Below the pieces are notes generated by a model, which saw nothing but the letters and a program-made list of their open reading frames with translations, was not told the DNA's origin and searched no databases. A DNA stretch of 64,000 bases from positions 6,637,799 to 6,701,798 of the forward strand of contig NC_020054.1 of assembly GCF_000331105.1 (NCBI RefSeq), read 5' to 3'. This document shows positions 1 through 9,217 of this stretch, piece by piece. Position numbers and translations under genes: made by a program. Position 1 is the first letter of the stretch. Every line of letters starts with the position of its first letter. This DNA is from Fibrella aestuarina BUZ 2 (lineage in GTDB: Bacteria; Bacteroidota; Bacteroidia; Cytophagales; Spirosomataceae).

Positions 1-127
1 TACCCGTGGCTGTCTTGTTGGTCAGTAACCACACGCCTTTCGCGCTTGTGTGGTTGGCCGCCAGCCAGTGGCGCCATAGCGCACGGTCATTGATCTCAAC
101 GATCTGAACACCATCTATATGGACCAT
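1..127 (-). CDS. YdeI/OmpD-associated family protein, N-terminal part
   Basis: This gene runs off the left edge and only its first 42 codons are visible, starting at the ATG complementary to 125-127. The translation contains the short motif LWRHWLAANH followed by KGVWLLTNK, which matches the N-terminus of the YdeI/OmpD-associated (bacteriocin-protection-like) family, where a tryptophan-rich segment is followed by GVWL. The family is cytosolic and its biochemical role is poorly defined. The gene points away from atpC and is separated from it by a terminator and repeat region. The family call rests on a short stretch, so the product name is tentative, but the reading frame is convincing. Confidence 0.6.
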   Translation of the reverse strand, partial: MVHIDGVQIVEINDRALWRHWLAANHTSAKGVWLLTNKTATG

Positions 128-181
128 AAGTGATTCGGTTTACTCCCTCAGCAAGTTCCTGACAACGTACCGGAAAAACAA

Positions 182-211
182 AAAGGCAGCCTCTTTACAG
201 AGACTGCCTTT
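182..211 (-). terminator. Rho-independent terminator after atpC
   Basis: Read on the minus strand, an eight-base stem (AAAGGCAG paired with CTGCCTTT) carries an inner CTC/GAG extension and is followed by a T run. It lies 54 bases beyond the atpC stop codon and would end the atpD-atpC transcript. Confidence 0.8.
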
Positions 212-215
212 GGGC

Positions 216-260
216 AAACCTTATAGGTTTTGGACGGGGGCGCCCAGCCCTATAGGTTTT
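216..260. repeat. Two copies of an AAACCTATAAGGTTT-type palindromic motif
   Basis: The palindrome-like motif AAACCTTATAGGTTT (216-230) is followed 18 bases later by a partial copy, CCCTATAGGTTTT (248-260). The same motif occurs as a perfect inverted pair at 46187-46219 after susD. This suggests a dispersed short palindromic repeat family placed at gene ends rather than a chance sequence. Confidence 0.6.
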
Positions 261-265
261 AATAA

Positions 266-514
266 TTACGCCGCCAGTACGGCTTCGGCCAGTACCAGTA
301 CGCGGTTCCGCAGCACTTCGACCACGCCACCGTCGACCGTGAGCGTTTGCTGTCCACTTGCCGTAACGATCGTCACCGGCCCACGATCCAGCGTGCTCAC
401 CAAGGGAGCATGGCCGTTTAGCACCTGAAATTGCCCTTCCGAGCCCGGAAACGTTACCGATGACGCCTCGCCAGAGAAAACCGACCGGTCGGGCGTTATG
501 ATGTCGAGTTGCAT
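266..514 (-). CDS. atpC: F1F0 ATP synthase epsilon subunit
   Basis: The 82-residue protein begins MQLDIITPDR and contains FPGSEGQFQVLNGHAPLVS, the conserved beta-sandwich signature of the epsilon subunit of F1 ATP synthase. Epsilon joins gamma in the central stalk, coupling proton flow to catalysis. The protein ends after the beta domain and has no C-terminal two-helix inhibitory domain. Such short forms are usual in Bacteroidota, so this is not evidence of truncation. It lies directly downstream of atpD on the same strand, separated by a spacer filled by a long inverted repeat (521-616). The rest of the ATP synthase operon is not in the window, which is also typical of this phylum. Confidence 0.95.
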   Translation of the reverse strand: MQLDIITPDRSVFSGEASSVTFPGSEGQFQVLNGHAPLVSTLDRGPVTIVTASGQQTLTVDGGVVEVLRNRVLVLAEAVLAA

Positions 515-520
515 AGCTAA

Positions 521-616
521 TGAATAATGTACAGTGAATAATGTACAATGACCACTCGTATAGGCGCACTACTCAGTAGCGACAACCATTATACATTGTT
601 CATTGTACATTATTCA
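521..616. repeat. Spacer-filling inverted repeat, atpD-atpC
   Basis: The arms are 521-550 and 587-616, 30 bases each with 27 complementary positions, built from tandem TGAATAATGTACAATG units around a 36-base loop. One arm ends 7 bases from the atpD stop and the other 6 bases before the atpC start. The same arm family recurs at 9104-9203. Confidence 0.9.
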
Positions 617-623
617 TTCAGTT

Positions 624-2162
<1,539 letters not shown>

Positions 2163-2190
2163 TTAAAATTGAAGCTATACTATCAGGCCG

Positions 2191-2198
2191 CAAAAGTA
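2191..2198 (-). promoter_or_regulatory. Bacteroidota -7 box for atpD
   Basis: On the minus strand the sequence reads TACTTTTG, a match to the Bacteroidota consensus TAnnTTTG, 43 bases before the atpD start codon. A T-rich stretch lies about 20 bases upstream, where the -33 element is expected, but it is not a clean match. Confidence 0.55.
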
Positions 2199-2461
2199 GG
2201 AATAAACAGGCTAAAACACAACTCGCTTTTAATCCTTTTTGGCCACCTTGCCGCGCCGAATGAATTGTCTGCAAGGTTTTTACGCCAAACAGCCGCCCAG
2301 GTGGCATTAAATCATTTTTGGACAAAACGTAGAGACCGGTACGCCGGTGCGCCAATCCTCCGCGTCTGGTCGTGCGCCCGCAACAGGCATCAACCCGCTG
2401 CCTCCTGGTAACCCTGCATGATTTGTTGCCAGCGCCTGAAAGACGCAAGGCATCGCGCCGC

Positions 2462-2469
2462 TACCTTTG
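2462..2469 (+). promoter_or_regulatory. TACCTTTG promoter box, four bases before the start codon
   Basis: TACCTTTG matches the TAnnTTTG consensus and is separated from the ATG at 2474 by exactly four bases. Transcription would then start at or next to the A of the start codon, giving a leaderless message. The same spacing is seen at 11384-11396 and 62781-62793. Confidence 0.6.
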
Positions 2470-2473
2470 CGGT

Positions 2474-3973
2474 ATGGGAATTCGTTCAGTCTTCAGTAAA
2501 CCACTGGCCCGTTGGGTACGTATGCGGCAGCAGGCGTGGCGCGAGCAACCCGGTGAGGCTCAGCAGCGTTGGCTACAACACCTGATCAAACGCGCCGCCA
2601 CGACCCAGTTCGGCCGCGACCACCATTTTGCCGACATCCGCACCGCCGCCGATTTCCGACAGGCGGTGCCCATCCGGGATTATGAGGCGCTGAAGCCCTA
2701 CATCGAACGCGTTACCGACGGGCAACCTGATATTTTGTGGCCCGGCAAACCAGCTTATTTCGCCAAGACATCGGGCACCACGTCGGGGACGAAATACATC
2801 CCGCTTACGGCCGAGTCGCTGCCCAACCACATCAACTCGGCCCGTGATGCGCTGCTGTGTTATGTGGAAGAAACCGGCAATTCGGCGTTTCTGGACAAGA
2901 AACTCATCTTCCTCTCGGGCAGTCCCGAACTCGATCAGAAAGCGGGTATCTACACCGGGCGGCTATCGGGCATCGTCAATCACCACGTCCCGGCCTACCT
3001 ACGTTCCAATCAGCTCCCTTCTTACGACACCAACACCATCGACGACTGGGAAACTAAACTCGACCGCATCATCGACGAAACCATTGATCAGCCGATGTCG
3101 CTGATTTCGGGGATTCCGCCCTGGGTGCAGATGTACTTCGACCGGATTCAGGCGCGCACCGGCAAAGCCATCAAAGATGTGTTTCCCGATTTTTCGGTCT
3201 TCGTGTACGGCGGCGTCAACTTCGAACCGTACCGCGCCCGGCTGTTTGAGAGCATCAGCAAGCGCATCGACAGCATCGAAACGTACCCAGCCTCGGAGGG
3301 ATTCATCGCCTATCAGGATACGCAGGACGCCGAAGGACTGCTGCTGCTGGCCGACAGCGGCATTTTCTTTGAGTTCGTGCCTGCCGACGAATATTTCTCG
3401 GAAAACCCGCGCCGCCTGACCATCGACGAGGTGGAACTGGGGAAAAATTACGCCGTGATCATCAACAACAACGCCGGCCTGTGGGGCTACTCGCTGGGCG
3501 ACACGGTGAAGTTTGTGAGCTGTAACCCGCACCGCCTGCTCGTAACTGGGCGGATCAAGCATTTTATCTCGGCCTTTGGCGAACACGTCATCGGCGAAGA
3601 AGTCGAGAAGGCGCTCCAATACGCCATGCAGCAGCAGCCCGGCACCGAAGTCGTCGAGTTTACGGTGGCCCCAATGGTATCGCCCACCGAAGGCCTACCC
3701 TACCATGAATGGCTGATCGAGTTTGCTCAGCCGCCCAGAGATGCGGTCCGTTTCGCCACCGATCTCAACACGCGCCTGGCGGAGTTGAACGTGTATTACG
3801 AAGACCTGATGACGGGCGCCATTCTGCGCCCGCTTGTGCTCACCCCCCTGCCACGCGGCGCGTTCCAGCAGTTTATGAAAAGCCAGGGCAAGCTGGGTGG
3901 GCAGAATAAAGTCCCCCGCCTCAGCAACGACCGCGCGCTGGCCGACGGGCTATTGGCAATCCAGCCGAGCTAA
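2474..3973 (+). CDS. GH3 family acyl-adenylate/amide synthetase-like protein
   Basis: The 499-residue protein carries the motif FAKTSGTTSGTKYIPLT near residue 97, the phosphate-binding loop of the GH3 family of adenylate-forming enzymes, with further GH3-like segments such as YPASEGFIAYQ and VTGRIKHFISAFGEHV. Plant GH3 enzymes activate carboxylic acids with ATP and join them to amino acids; bacterial homologues in Bacteroidota have no settled substrate. No signal peptide is seen, so it should be cytosolic. I chose the ATG at 2474 over an upstream in-frame start because the promoter box lies between them and the upstream extension is arginine-rich and unlike the family. It is transcribed alone, divergent from atpD. 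Confidence 0.85.
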   Translation: MGIRSVFSKPLARWVRMRQQAWREQPGEAQQRWLQHLIKRAATTQFGRDHHFADIRTAADFRQAVPIRDYEALKPYIERVTDGQPDILWPGKPAYFAKTSGTTSGTKYIPLTAESLPNHINSARDALLCYVEETGNSAFLDKKLIFLSGSPELDQKAGIYTGRLSGIVNHHVPAYLRSNQLPSYDTNTIDDWETKLDRIIDETIDQPMSLISGIPPWVQMYFDRIQARTGKAIKDVFPDFSVFVYGGVNFEPYRARLFESISKRIDSIETYPASEGFIAYQDTQDAEGLLLLADSGIFFEFVPADEYFSENPRRLTIDEVELGKNYAVIINNNAGLWGYSLGDTVKFVSCNPHRLLVTGRIKHFISAFGEHVIGEEVEKALQYAMQQQPGTEVVEFTVAPMVSPTEGLPYHEWLIEFAQPPRDAVRFATDLNTRLAELNVYYEDLMTGAILRPLVLTPLPRGAFQQFMKSQGKLGGQNKVPRLSNDRALADGLLAIQPS

Positions 3974-3984
3974 TCGACTGGCGA

Positions 3985-4980
3985 TCAATAGCCGTAATCT
4001 TTGATCGGCTTAATGTCGTAATAAGCGCGAATCTCTTCGATGGGGGGCGTTTTGAGGGGCCGGACCACGCGGAATCCGCAGAACGAGGCCGAGGTCATCC
4101 ACCAGTCCGATTTGGGACTTTGCGGGTCGATCACCTTCCAGGCCGGGTCAGAGGGCGTGCGGGCAGCCGAGCGCAGAATGGCCGGGTCGTCGTCCCACGA
4201 GCCACCACGTACGCTGTTGGGGTACAGCTTGGTGCGGGGCGCGTACGCCTCGTTGACAGTCCCTTTCGCCACTTTGGCGTAATAATCGGCCACGTATTCA
4301 TCCTGAGTCCACTCCATCACGTTGCCATGCATATCGTGCAGGCCGAATTTGTTCGGCTTTTTGGTGCCGATCTTTTTGTAGCTACCAGCGCTATTACCCT
4401 TATAAACAGCATATTGCCCCAGCAGCTTCATGTCGGCCCCAAAGGAATAAGGCGTAGTGCTCCCCGCCCGGCAGGCATATTCCCATTCAGCCTCGGTGGG
4501 CAATCGGTAAAACAGTCCCGTCTTGTCGTAGAGCCAGGCACAAAACTTGACCGCGGCGTAGTGCGTCATGTTGATGGCCGGATAGCCCGACCGCCCCATG
4601 CCGAACGACATATCCACATAGGATGGACTCGGCCGGGTAGTGGCATCGGTTTTGCTCAGGTCTGCCCCGTCGGGGTAGCGGGCCGCCATCGCTTTCTCGA
4701 TGGTTTTGGTGGTAAACAAATCGTAGATGTCCCAGACCACTTCGAACTTGCCCATCCAGAACGGTTCGATCGTCACCTTATGCTGCGGTCCTTCATCGGC
4801 TTTCCGGCCTTTCTCGGTGGCGGGGCTACCCATCAGGTACGTGCCGCCGGGGATAGCTACCATCGGGTACGTCTGGTTGCTACCGGTGATGATTTGGGTA
4901 TACGACGCAAAATCGGTCGATTGAGCGGTTACCTGTTGAAGGGTCAGTGTATAAAAGAAGAAAGCGAAAAGGCGTTTCAT
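3985..4980 (-). CDS. SUMF1/formylglycine-generating-enzyme-like secreted protein
   Basis: This 331-residue protein starts with an N-terminal signal sequence (MKRLFAFFFYTL, cleavage probably after VTAQ). It continues with the formylglycine-generating-enzyme (FGE-sulfatase) fold: PMVAIPGGTYLMGSP near the N-terminus, LPTEAEWEYACRAG in the middle, LHDMHGNVMEWTQDEY, then VRGGSWDD and FCGFRVVR near the end. Members modify a cysteine in sulfatases, or serve as non-catalytic scaffold proteins such as the gliding proteins GldJ/GldK. No sulfatase neighbour is present and there is no lipobox, so its partner is unknown. The ATG at 4980 is chosen because the 14 residues upstream would precede the signal peptide. 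It converges with the GH3-type gene, with an 11-base gap. Confidence 0.85.
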   Translation of the reverse strand: MKRLFAFFFYTLTLQQVTAQSTDFASYTQIITGSNQTYPMVAIPGGTYLMGSPATEKGRKADEGPQHKVTIEPFWMGKFEVVWDIYDLFTTKTIEKAMAARYPDGADLSKTDATTRPSPSYVDMSFGMGRSGYPAINMTHYAAVKFCAWLYDKTGLFYRLPTEAEWEYACRAGSTTPYSFGADMKLLGQYAVYKGNSAGSYKKIGTKKPNKFGLHDMHGNVMEWTQDEYVADYYAKVAKGTVNEAYAPRTKLYPNSVRGGSWDDDPAILRSAARTPSDPAWKVIDPQSPKSDWWMTSASFCGFRVVRPLKTPPIEEIRAYYDIKPIKDYGY

Positions 4981-5060
4981 GCGGCAATGATTATCGGACA
5001 CTAGTTCGTTGAGGGAAGACACGGCACAGGCTGAATTACCTCATCGAACGGACACTACGC

Positions 5061-5068
5061 TAATTTTG
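5061..5068 (+). promoter_or_regulatory. Candidate TAATTTTG promoter box in an AT-rich divergent spacer
   Basis: TAATTTTG matches the TAnnTTTG consensus within a markedly AT-rich divergent spacer (about 5020-5150). It would give an 80-base leader for the phosphatase gene at 5150. Confidence 0.35.
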
Positions 5069-5149
5069 CTTATTTAATTACAATTTATTAACAGAATAAT
5101 TGTATTATTAGCATAAATTGCGCCTATTCACATCCAACCAACTAAGGCT

Positions 5150-5671
5150 ATGGCAAAATGTGTTTTTCTTGACCGAGACGGGGTCCTCAATGAAGACCGT
5201 ACCGACTACGTGTATCGGGTCGAGGATTTTGTTATACCCGATGGCGTAGTCGAAGGGCTGCGGCAGTTGAAAGCGGCTGGCTATCTGCTCATTGTCATTA
5301 CCAATCAAGCAGGCATTGCCAAGGGCCTCTATACCCGCGACGACGTGATGCGCTGCCACAACTACCTGCAGGAACAGTGCGGCCACCTCATCGACGACAT
5401 CTATTACAGCCCCCACCATCCCGACTACGACACGCGCTCGCTCACCCGCAAGCCCGATTCGCTGCTGCTCGAAAAAGCGATTGCCAAGTATAATATCGAC
5501 GTTAATCAGTCGTGGATGATCGGCGACGCCCCGCGTGATATGTATGCCGGCAAGCGCGTCGGGGTTCGTACTGTGCATGTGCGGCACACGCCCACTCAAC
5601 CCGCCGTTGGCGATTGGGAAGCGCAAAGCCTGCTCGACGCGTCGAAGCGCGTGGTGGATACGGCATCGTAG
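5150..5671 (+). CDS. GmhB-like HAD-IIIA phosphatase lacking the zinc-binding cysteines
   Basis: The 173-residue protein is a HAD-IIIA phosphatase of the D-glycero-D-manno-heptose-1,7-bisphosphate 7-phosphatase (GmhB) / histidinol-phosphatase type. Motif I is FLDRDGVLN with Asp8 as nucleophile and Asp10 as acid-base. Motif II is VITNQAGIAKG, the motif III lysine sits in TRKPDS (Lys101), and motif IV is MIGDAPRDMYAG (Asp126). Typical GmhB proteins bind zinc through Cys-x-His and a later Cys pair. Here the equivalent stretch reads YYSPHHPDYDTRSLTRKP and has no cysteine, so a zinc site is unlikely. It may act in ADP-heptose synthesis or on another sugar phosphate. It is monocistronic and convergent with the next gene. 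Confidence 0.85.
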   Translation: MAKCVFLDRDGVLNEDRTDYVYRVEDFVIPDGVVEGLRQLKAAGYLLIVITNQAGIAKGLYTRDDVMRCHNYLQEQCGHLIDDIYYSPHHPDYDTRSLTRKPDSLLLEKAIAKYNIDVNQSWMIGDAPRDMYAGKRVGVRTVHVRHTPTQPAVGDWEAQSLLDASKRVVDTAS

Positions 5672-5714
5672 AGCCCAAACCGTGCACGGTCTGCCTGCCG
5701 CTGCGGGCTCTACG
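5667..5714. terminator. Bidirectional hairpin between convergent genes
   Basis: A perfect ten-base stem, CGTAGAGCCC (5667-5676) with GGGCTCTACG (5705-5714), encloses the palindrome ACCGTGCACGGT. It starts at the stop codon of the phosphatase gene and ends just before the stop of the TlpA-like gene, so it could terminate both. Confidence 0.6.
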
Positions 5715-5720
5715 GATTCC

Positions 5721-6983
5721 CTATTCCTGCTCCAACTTATCCACTAGCCGGTTGAATTCGGCTACGTATTCGTCGTAATAAGCGCCGGTGCCGGGGCCTG
5801 AGAAGCCGGTATGGATGTGGCGCACCTGCCCTTTTTTATCCAGAAAAATTGTCGTCGGGAAGGCCACCACCCGGTTGAGGGCCGGTAAGGCTTTTGACGC
5901 TTCGGCCTTGTCGTTGGTGCCAGCCAGCAAAACGGGGTACGTCACCCCGAACCGCTCGGCCATCCGCTTGATTTTCGGCCCCGACTCCGTCAGATCAGCC
6001 GTTTTTTCAAACGCCAGCCCAACCACTTCAACCTTTCGGCTGCGATTCTTGGCGTACCAAGGCGCCAGGAATCGGGTTTCGTCCATGCAGTTAGGGCACC
6101 ACGTACCCAGAATCTGCACCACGGTCACCTTACCCTTGAAGCGGGGGTCGTTCAGCGACAGAATCTTACCCTGCGCATCGGGAAACGTAAACATAAAGGC
6201 CTGACCCGGTTTCACAAACGTCAGTTTGCCCGGATCGGGCAGGGCGGCATTGGGTTCAAGGCGAGCCGTCCAGGTTTCGCGGTAGGTTGGCCCCGAATGA
6301 AACACGCCCGTCATGGTCTGCTCGGCACTGGCCTGGGGCTTCGTCAATTTGGCTTTGAACAGAAACGCATGCGTGCCATCGAAACACGACAAAAACAGGC
6401 TGTCGCCAAAGACGTTGCCGGCCAGATAGCGGTAATCGCCGGTGGGTGTCAGGAACGTACCTGACACGGTGCCGTTCTGCTGCGAAAACACCCCCACGGC
6501 AATGGTGGTATCGCCCTCGGTAGCCCGGAAGAGCGTCTGCCATTTGCCCGTCACGGTTCGCGACGCCGACTGCCCCGCCGACGTACCTGAGCGCGGCGCA
6601 AACCGAAAAGCCTGCCCAAACTGCGCCGTAAACGGCACGATCTGGTACTGATTGCCGGTGCGGCGTTTCCGCCAGACGCCCGTCATCCGGTCACCGTTTA
6701 CGCGACCCACCAGTTCCGATTCAAACACCAACATGGGGATGTGGAGCGAATCGTTCTGAACGTAGGCCTCGTCCATAGCCAGCCGTTCGGTGCCGTTGAT
6801 GGCATGAACCGTGTATCGGCCCGCCTCCGCGGCGGGTTGAATGTCGAGCCCAAAGGGCAACTCGCCGCCACTGGTTTGCAGCGTGGCGCGCCAGGTGCCG
6901 GTTTTCAGCGCTGGAGCCGACTGGCAATTCACCAAAAGAGGCACAAGAAAGAAAAACGTCAGGTAGCTGAATCGGAAAGTCAT
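5721..6983 (-). CDS. TlpA/ResA-like thiol-disulfide lipoprotein
   Basis: The 420-residue protein has a signal sequence ending in the lipobox LLVNC (Cys20), so it should be a lipoprotein. Residues 25-250 form a beta-rich N-terminal region of the kind fused to thioredoxin domains in Bacteroidota. Residues 255-420 form a TlpA-like thioredoxin domain with the redox motif WCPNC (Cys296 and Cys299) and the conserved cis-proline segment VAFPTTIFLDKKG. It probably reduces or isomerises disulfides in exported proteins, for instance cytochrome c apoproteins, and several c-type cytochrome genes occur later in the window. That link is inference. No obvious promoter box was found upstream. Confidence 0.85.
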   Translation of the reverse strand: MTFRFSYLTFFFLVPLLVNCQSAPALKTGTWRATLQTSGGELPFGLDIQPAAEAGRYTVHAINGTERLAMDEAYVQNDSLHIPMLVFESELVGRVNGDRMTGVWRKRRTGNQYQIVPFTAQFGQAFRFAPRSGTSAGQSASRTVTGKWQTLFRATEGDTTIAVGVFSQQNGTVSGTFLTPTGDYRYLAGNVFGDSLFLSCFDGTHAFLFKAKLTKPQASAEQTMTGVFHSGPTYRETWTARLEPNAALPDPGKLTFVKPGQAFMFTFPDAQGKILSLNDPRFKGKVTVVQILGTWCPNCMDETRFLAPWYAKNRSRKVEVVGLAFEKTADLTESGPKIKRMAERFGVTYPVLLAGTNDKAEASKALPALNRVVAFPTTIFLDKKGQVRHIHTGFSGPGTGAYYDEYVAEFNRLVDKLEQE

Positions 6984-7138
6984 GCGTCGATGGCGGTGGC
7001 ACAGAGCCGTTTTGCAGTTCGGAATAGCAACGCAGAAAGGCCATTCGCTCGTTCCTGCCCCTGCTGATCGGAAATCGATTAAACCTTGCCGACCTGTAAC
7101 TGTCCTTAGTCATCAATCATACTGTTAACGAATCATTT

Positions 7139-7654
7139 ATGAAAACGATAGCTACTTTGCTGCTGCTGACCATTTGTCTGGGTTGTGCAACGACCCGATT
7201 CAACACCAATACGGATCGCGGTACGTTGCCTGAGTTTAGCCGGATTTTGGTGGTATCGAAAGTGCCGCTACAGAAGCGGGACTATATTTTCCAGTACCTC
7301 ACCGCTTTCCCGATCGAGTACGAAGTCTGCGCCATTGAAGCCAGCGTATTGGCGTTCGGCAACCCAGATTCTCTGGTTCGGGAAAAGATAAAGCAGTGTG
7401 ACAGTCAGGTTATGCTGACCATCCAGCCTTATAATGACTTTGTATCGGGTACGGGGAAATATGCCACGGGGTACAGCGAATTTCTAGTTGAGATGACCGA
7501 CCTCGCCACGAACAAACCCTTCTGGAAGTCGATTGCCGTCACTGCCGGAGGCAGTTGGCCCAACGTTGGGGAAACGGTAAGGCAACTTCGTCGGGACGGC
7601 GTCATTACGGGCAGTCTACGAGCAGCGGACGTGATGACACCGGCCTCACGCTAA
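7139..7654 (+). CDS. Small lipoprotein of unknown function
   Basis: The 171-residue protein begins with a short signal sequence, MKTIATLLLLTICLGCATT, ending in a lipobox with Cys16, so it should be membrane-anchored. The mature part is mixed alpha/beta with no motif I recognise; it contains the segment RILVVSKVPLQKRDY and a conserved-looking MLTIQPYNDF. Its base composition is close to its neighbours. It is followed after 68 bases by rsmH, which has its own promoter-like box, so the two need not be co-transcribed. No function is assigned. Confidence 0.7.
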   Translation: MKTIATLLLLTICLGCATTRFNTNTDRGTLPEFSRILVVSKVPLQKRDYIFQYLTAFPIEYEVCAIEASVLAFGNPDSLVREKIKQCDSQVMLTIQPYNDFVSGTGKYATGYSEFLVEMTDLATNKPFWKSIAVTAGGSWPNVGETVRQLRRDGVITGSLRAADVMTPASR

Positions 7655-7682
7655 TTTCCGTTCGCCATTCGGCCAGTTTCGT

Positions 7683-7690
7683 TAAGTTTG
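7683..7690 (+). promoter_or_regulatory. TAAGTTTG promoter box for rsmH
   Basis: TAAGTTTG matches the TAnnTTTG consensus 32 bases before the rsmH start codon and could drive the rsmH-ftsL-ftsI transcript. Confidence 0.5.
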
Positions 7691-7722
7691 TGTAGGGCTT
7701 TTGTTGCCCACCCTGCCCACAA

Positions 7723-8658
7723 ATGACGACGGACTACCACCAGCCCGTGATGCTGGCTGAATGTATAGACGGCCTTGCGCTGAAACCCAACGGCATCTAC
7801 GTCGACGTGACGTTTGGTGGCGGCGGACACAGCCGGGCTATTCTCGATGAACTGGGCCCCGGCGCCCGCCTCCTGGCTTTCGATCAGGACCCCGATGCGC
7901 GCGCCAATGCCGCTGCCCTTAACGATCCCCGCCTGACCTTCATTGCGGCTAATTTCCGCAACCTCAAACGGTATCTGCGCTTGTATGGCGTGAAACAGGT
8001 CGACGGCATCTTGGCCGATCTGGGTATTTCGTCGCACCAGATCGACACGCCCGAACGCGGTTTCTCGACCCGCTTCGAGGCCGACCTCGACATGCGCATG
8101 AACCAGCAGGGCGACCTCACGGCGCGGCAGGTGGTGAACACGTACCCAGAGGCTGATCTGCACCGGATTCTGGGCATGTATGGCGAACTGACCAACGCCC
8201 GCACGGCTGCCAATGCCATCACGTCGGCCCGCGCCAATCAGCCACTCAACACAATCAACGACCTTAAAGAAGCCCTCAAACGCTGTGCGCCACGGGGCAA
8301 GGAGAACAAGTATTTCGCGCAGGTCTTCCAGGCGCTTCGCATTGAAGTCAACGATGAGTTGAAAGTGCTGGAAGAGTTTTTGGAACAAGTGCCCGACCTG
8401 CTAGCGCCCAATGGCCGACTGGTGGTGATGAGCTACCACTCGCTCGAAGACCGGCTGGTGAAGAACTTCATCAACAAAGGCAAATTTTCGGGTGAGGTCG
8501 AGAAAGACCTATTTGGCAACGAGATCAAACCGCTGCACGGCGTTACGCGCAAACCCATCGAGGCCACGCCCGACGAAATTACCCGCAACCCCCGCGCCCG
8601 CAGCGCCAAGCTGAGAATAGCGGAAAAAGCGGAGGACGGAGGAAAGCGAAAGGAATAG
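7723..8658 (+). CDS. rsmH: 16S rRNA (cytosine(1402)-N(4))-methyltransferase
   Basis: This 311-residue protein (also called MraW) methylates N4 of C1402 in 16S rRNA using S-adenosylmethionine. The N-terminal sequence YHQPVMLAECIDGL, the SAM-binding loop DVTFGGGGHSRAIL, and the segments GILADLGISSHQID, RGFSTRFEADLDMRM and VMSYHSLEDRLVKNF are all hallmarks of the family. It opens the dcw gene order rsmH-ftsL-ftsI. No mraZ gene precedes it here. The last residues (EKAEDGGKRKE) are encoded by a purine-only tract that forms one arm of an inverted repeat with the spacer that follows, so the C-terminal tail is probably not functionally constrained. Confidence 0.97.
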   Translation: MTTDYHQPVMLAECIDGLALKPNGIYVDVTFGGGGHSRAILDELGPGARLLAFDQDPDARANAAALNDPRLTFIAANFRNLKRYLRLYGVKQVDGILADLGISSHQIDTPERGFSTRFEADLDMRMNQQGDLTARQVVNTYPEADLHRILGMYGELTNARTAANAITSARANQPLNTINDLKEALKRCAPRGKENKYFAQVFQALRIEVNDELKVLEEFLEQVPDLLAPNGRLVVMSYHSLEDRLVKNFINKGKFSGEVEKDLFGNEIKPLHGVTRKPIEATPDEITRNPRARSAKLRIAEKAEDGGKRKE

Positions 8659-8693
8659 CCCTTTCTCGCCTTCTTTCATTCTCCTCCCTTTCC
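8622..8693. repeat. Imperfect purine/pyrimidine inverted repeat, rsmH-ftsL
   Basis: The arm 8622-8653 is purine-rich and lies inside the 3' end of rsmH. It pairs with the pyrimidine-rich arm 8660-8693, with about 24 of 32 aligned positions complementary and the mismatches being mostly transitions. The right arm ends 15 bases before the ftsL start. It is weaker than the other spacer repeats but has the same placement. Confidence 0.5.
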
Positions 8694-8708
8694 TTCATCC
8701 CCCTTCCT

Positions 8709-9098
8709 ATGGCCCTCAACACCTTCAAACACCAGCCGCCGCCCAAGCCGGTGCGCCGCAAACGGAAGCCCAACCGCATTGCCACGTGGATCAATGAGGT
8801 GATTGGTTTCGACCGGCTGTTCGGCTCCGATAATGCCTGGCCGATTCGTAACATCAACCGCATTTTGTGGGTGACGTTGCTGCTGATGCTCTACATCGGC
8901 CTGAACCACAACGCCGAACGACTGGTACGGCGCATCCACCGCACCCGCACCGATGTCGACGAGTTGCGCGCGCAGGCGACCACGCTCGAAGCCGATCTGG
9001 CCCGTAGCAGCAAACAATCGGAAATCAGCAAACGCGTCTACGCCGACAGCCTCGTCGACAGCCAAACGCCACCTATCAAATTAATTGTGAATGAGTAA
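8709..9098 (+). CDS. ftsL: FtsL-like cell-division protein
   Basis: The 129-residue protein has a basic cytoplasmic N-terminus (KPVRRKRKPNR). One transmembrane helix follows near residues 55-72 (ILWVTLLLMLYIGL), then a periplasmic heptad-rich segment (RIHRTRTDVDELRAQATTLEADL) likely to form a coiled coil. This architecture and the position between rsmH and ftsI identify it as the FtsL-like divisome component of Bacteroidota, although FtsL proteins share little sequence. In other bacteria FtsL works with FtsB and FtsQ to control septal peptidoglycan synthesis by FtsW/FtsI. A long inverted repeat separates it from ftsI. Confidence 0.85.
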   Translation: MALNTFKHQPPPKPVRRKRKPNRIATWINEVIGFDRLFGSDNAWPIRNINRILWVTLLLMLYIGLNHNAERLVRRIHRTRTDVDELRAQATTLEADLARSSKQSEISKRVYADSLVDSQTPPIKLIVNE

Positions 9099-9103
9099 TT
9101 TCA

Positions 9104-9203
9104 AATGAATGATGTATGATGAATAATGTACAATGAATGGGCTATGAGTCAATCCGTTCGGCTAGCAAACCCAGTATACATTGTTCATTATACATTATTC
9201 ATT
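9104..9203. repeat. Spacer-filling inverted repeat, ftsL-ftsI
   Basis: The arms are 9104-9130 and 9177-9203 (27 bases, 24 complementary). Their AATGAATAATGTACA-type units match those of the atpD-atpC repeat at 521-616. The left arm begins 5 bases after the ftsL stop and the right arm ends 14 bases before the ftsI start. An in-frame upstream ATG at 9137 lies inside the repeat loop and would add a spurious N-terminal peptide. Confidence 0.9.
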
Positions 9204-9217
9204 CTCCACCCTCTCCC

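Noticed and set aside
266..514. AtpC as a truncated gene
   Set aside because: The missing C-terminal helical domain is normal for Bacteroidota epsilon subunits, so no truncation is inferred.
195..569. 124-codon frame overlapping atpC on the same strand
   Set aside because: It is another frame of atpC extended through the intergenic repeat, with no family resemblance; atpC in its own frame is certain.
9137..9217. In-frame upstream start for ftsI adding 27 residues
   Set aside because: The extra codons lie in the loop and right arm of an intergenic inverted repeat and translate to a repeat-type peptide (CSLYIIHS). The ATG at 9218 starts at the usual cytoplasmic segment.
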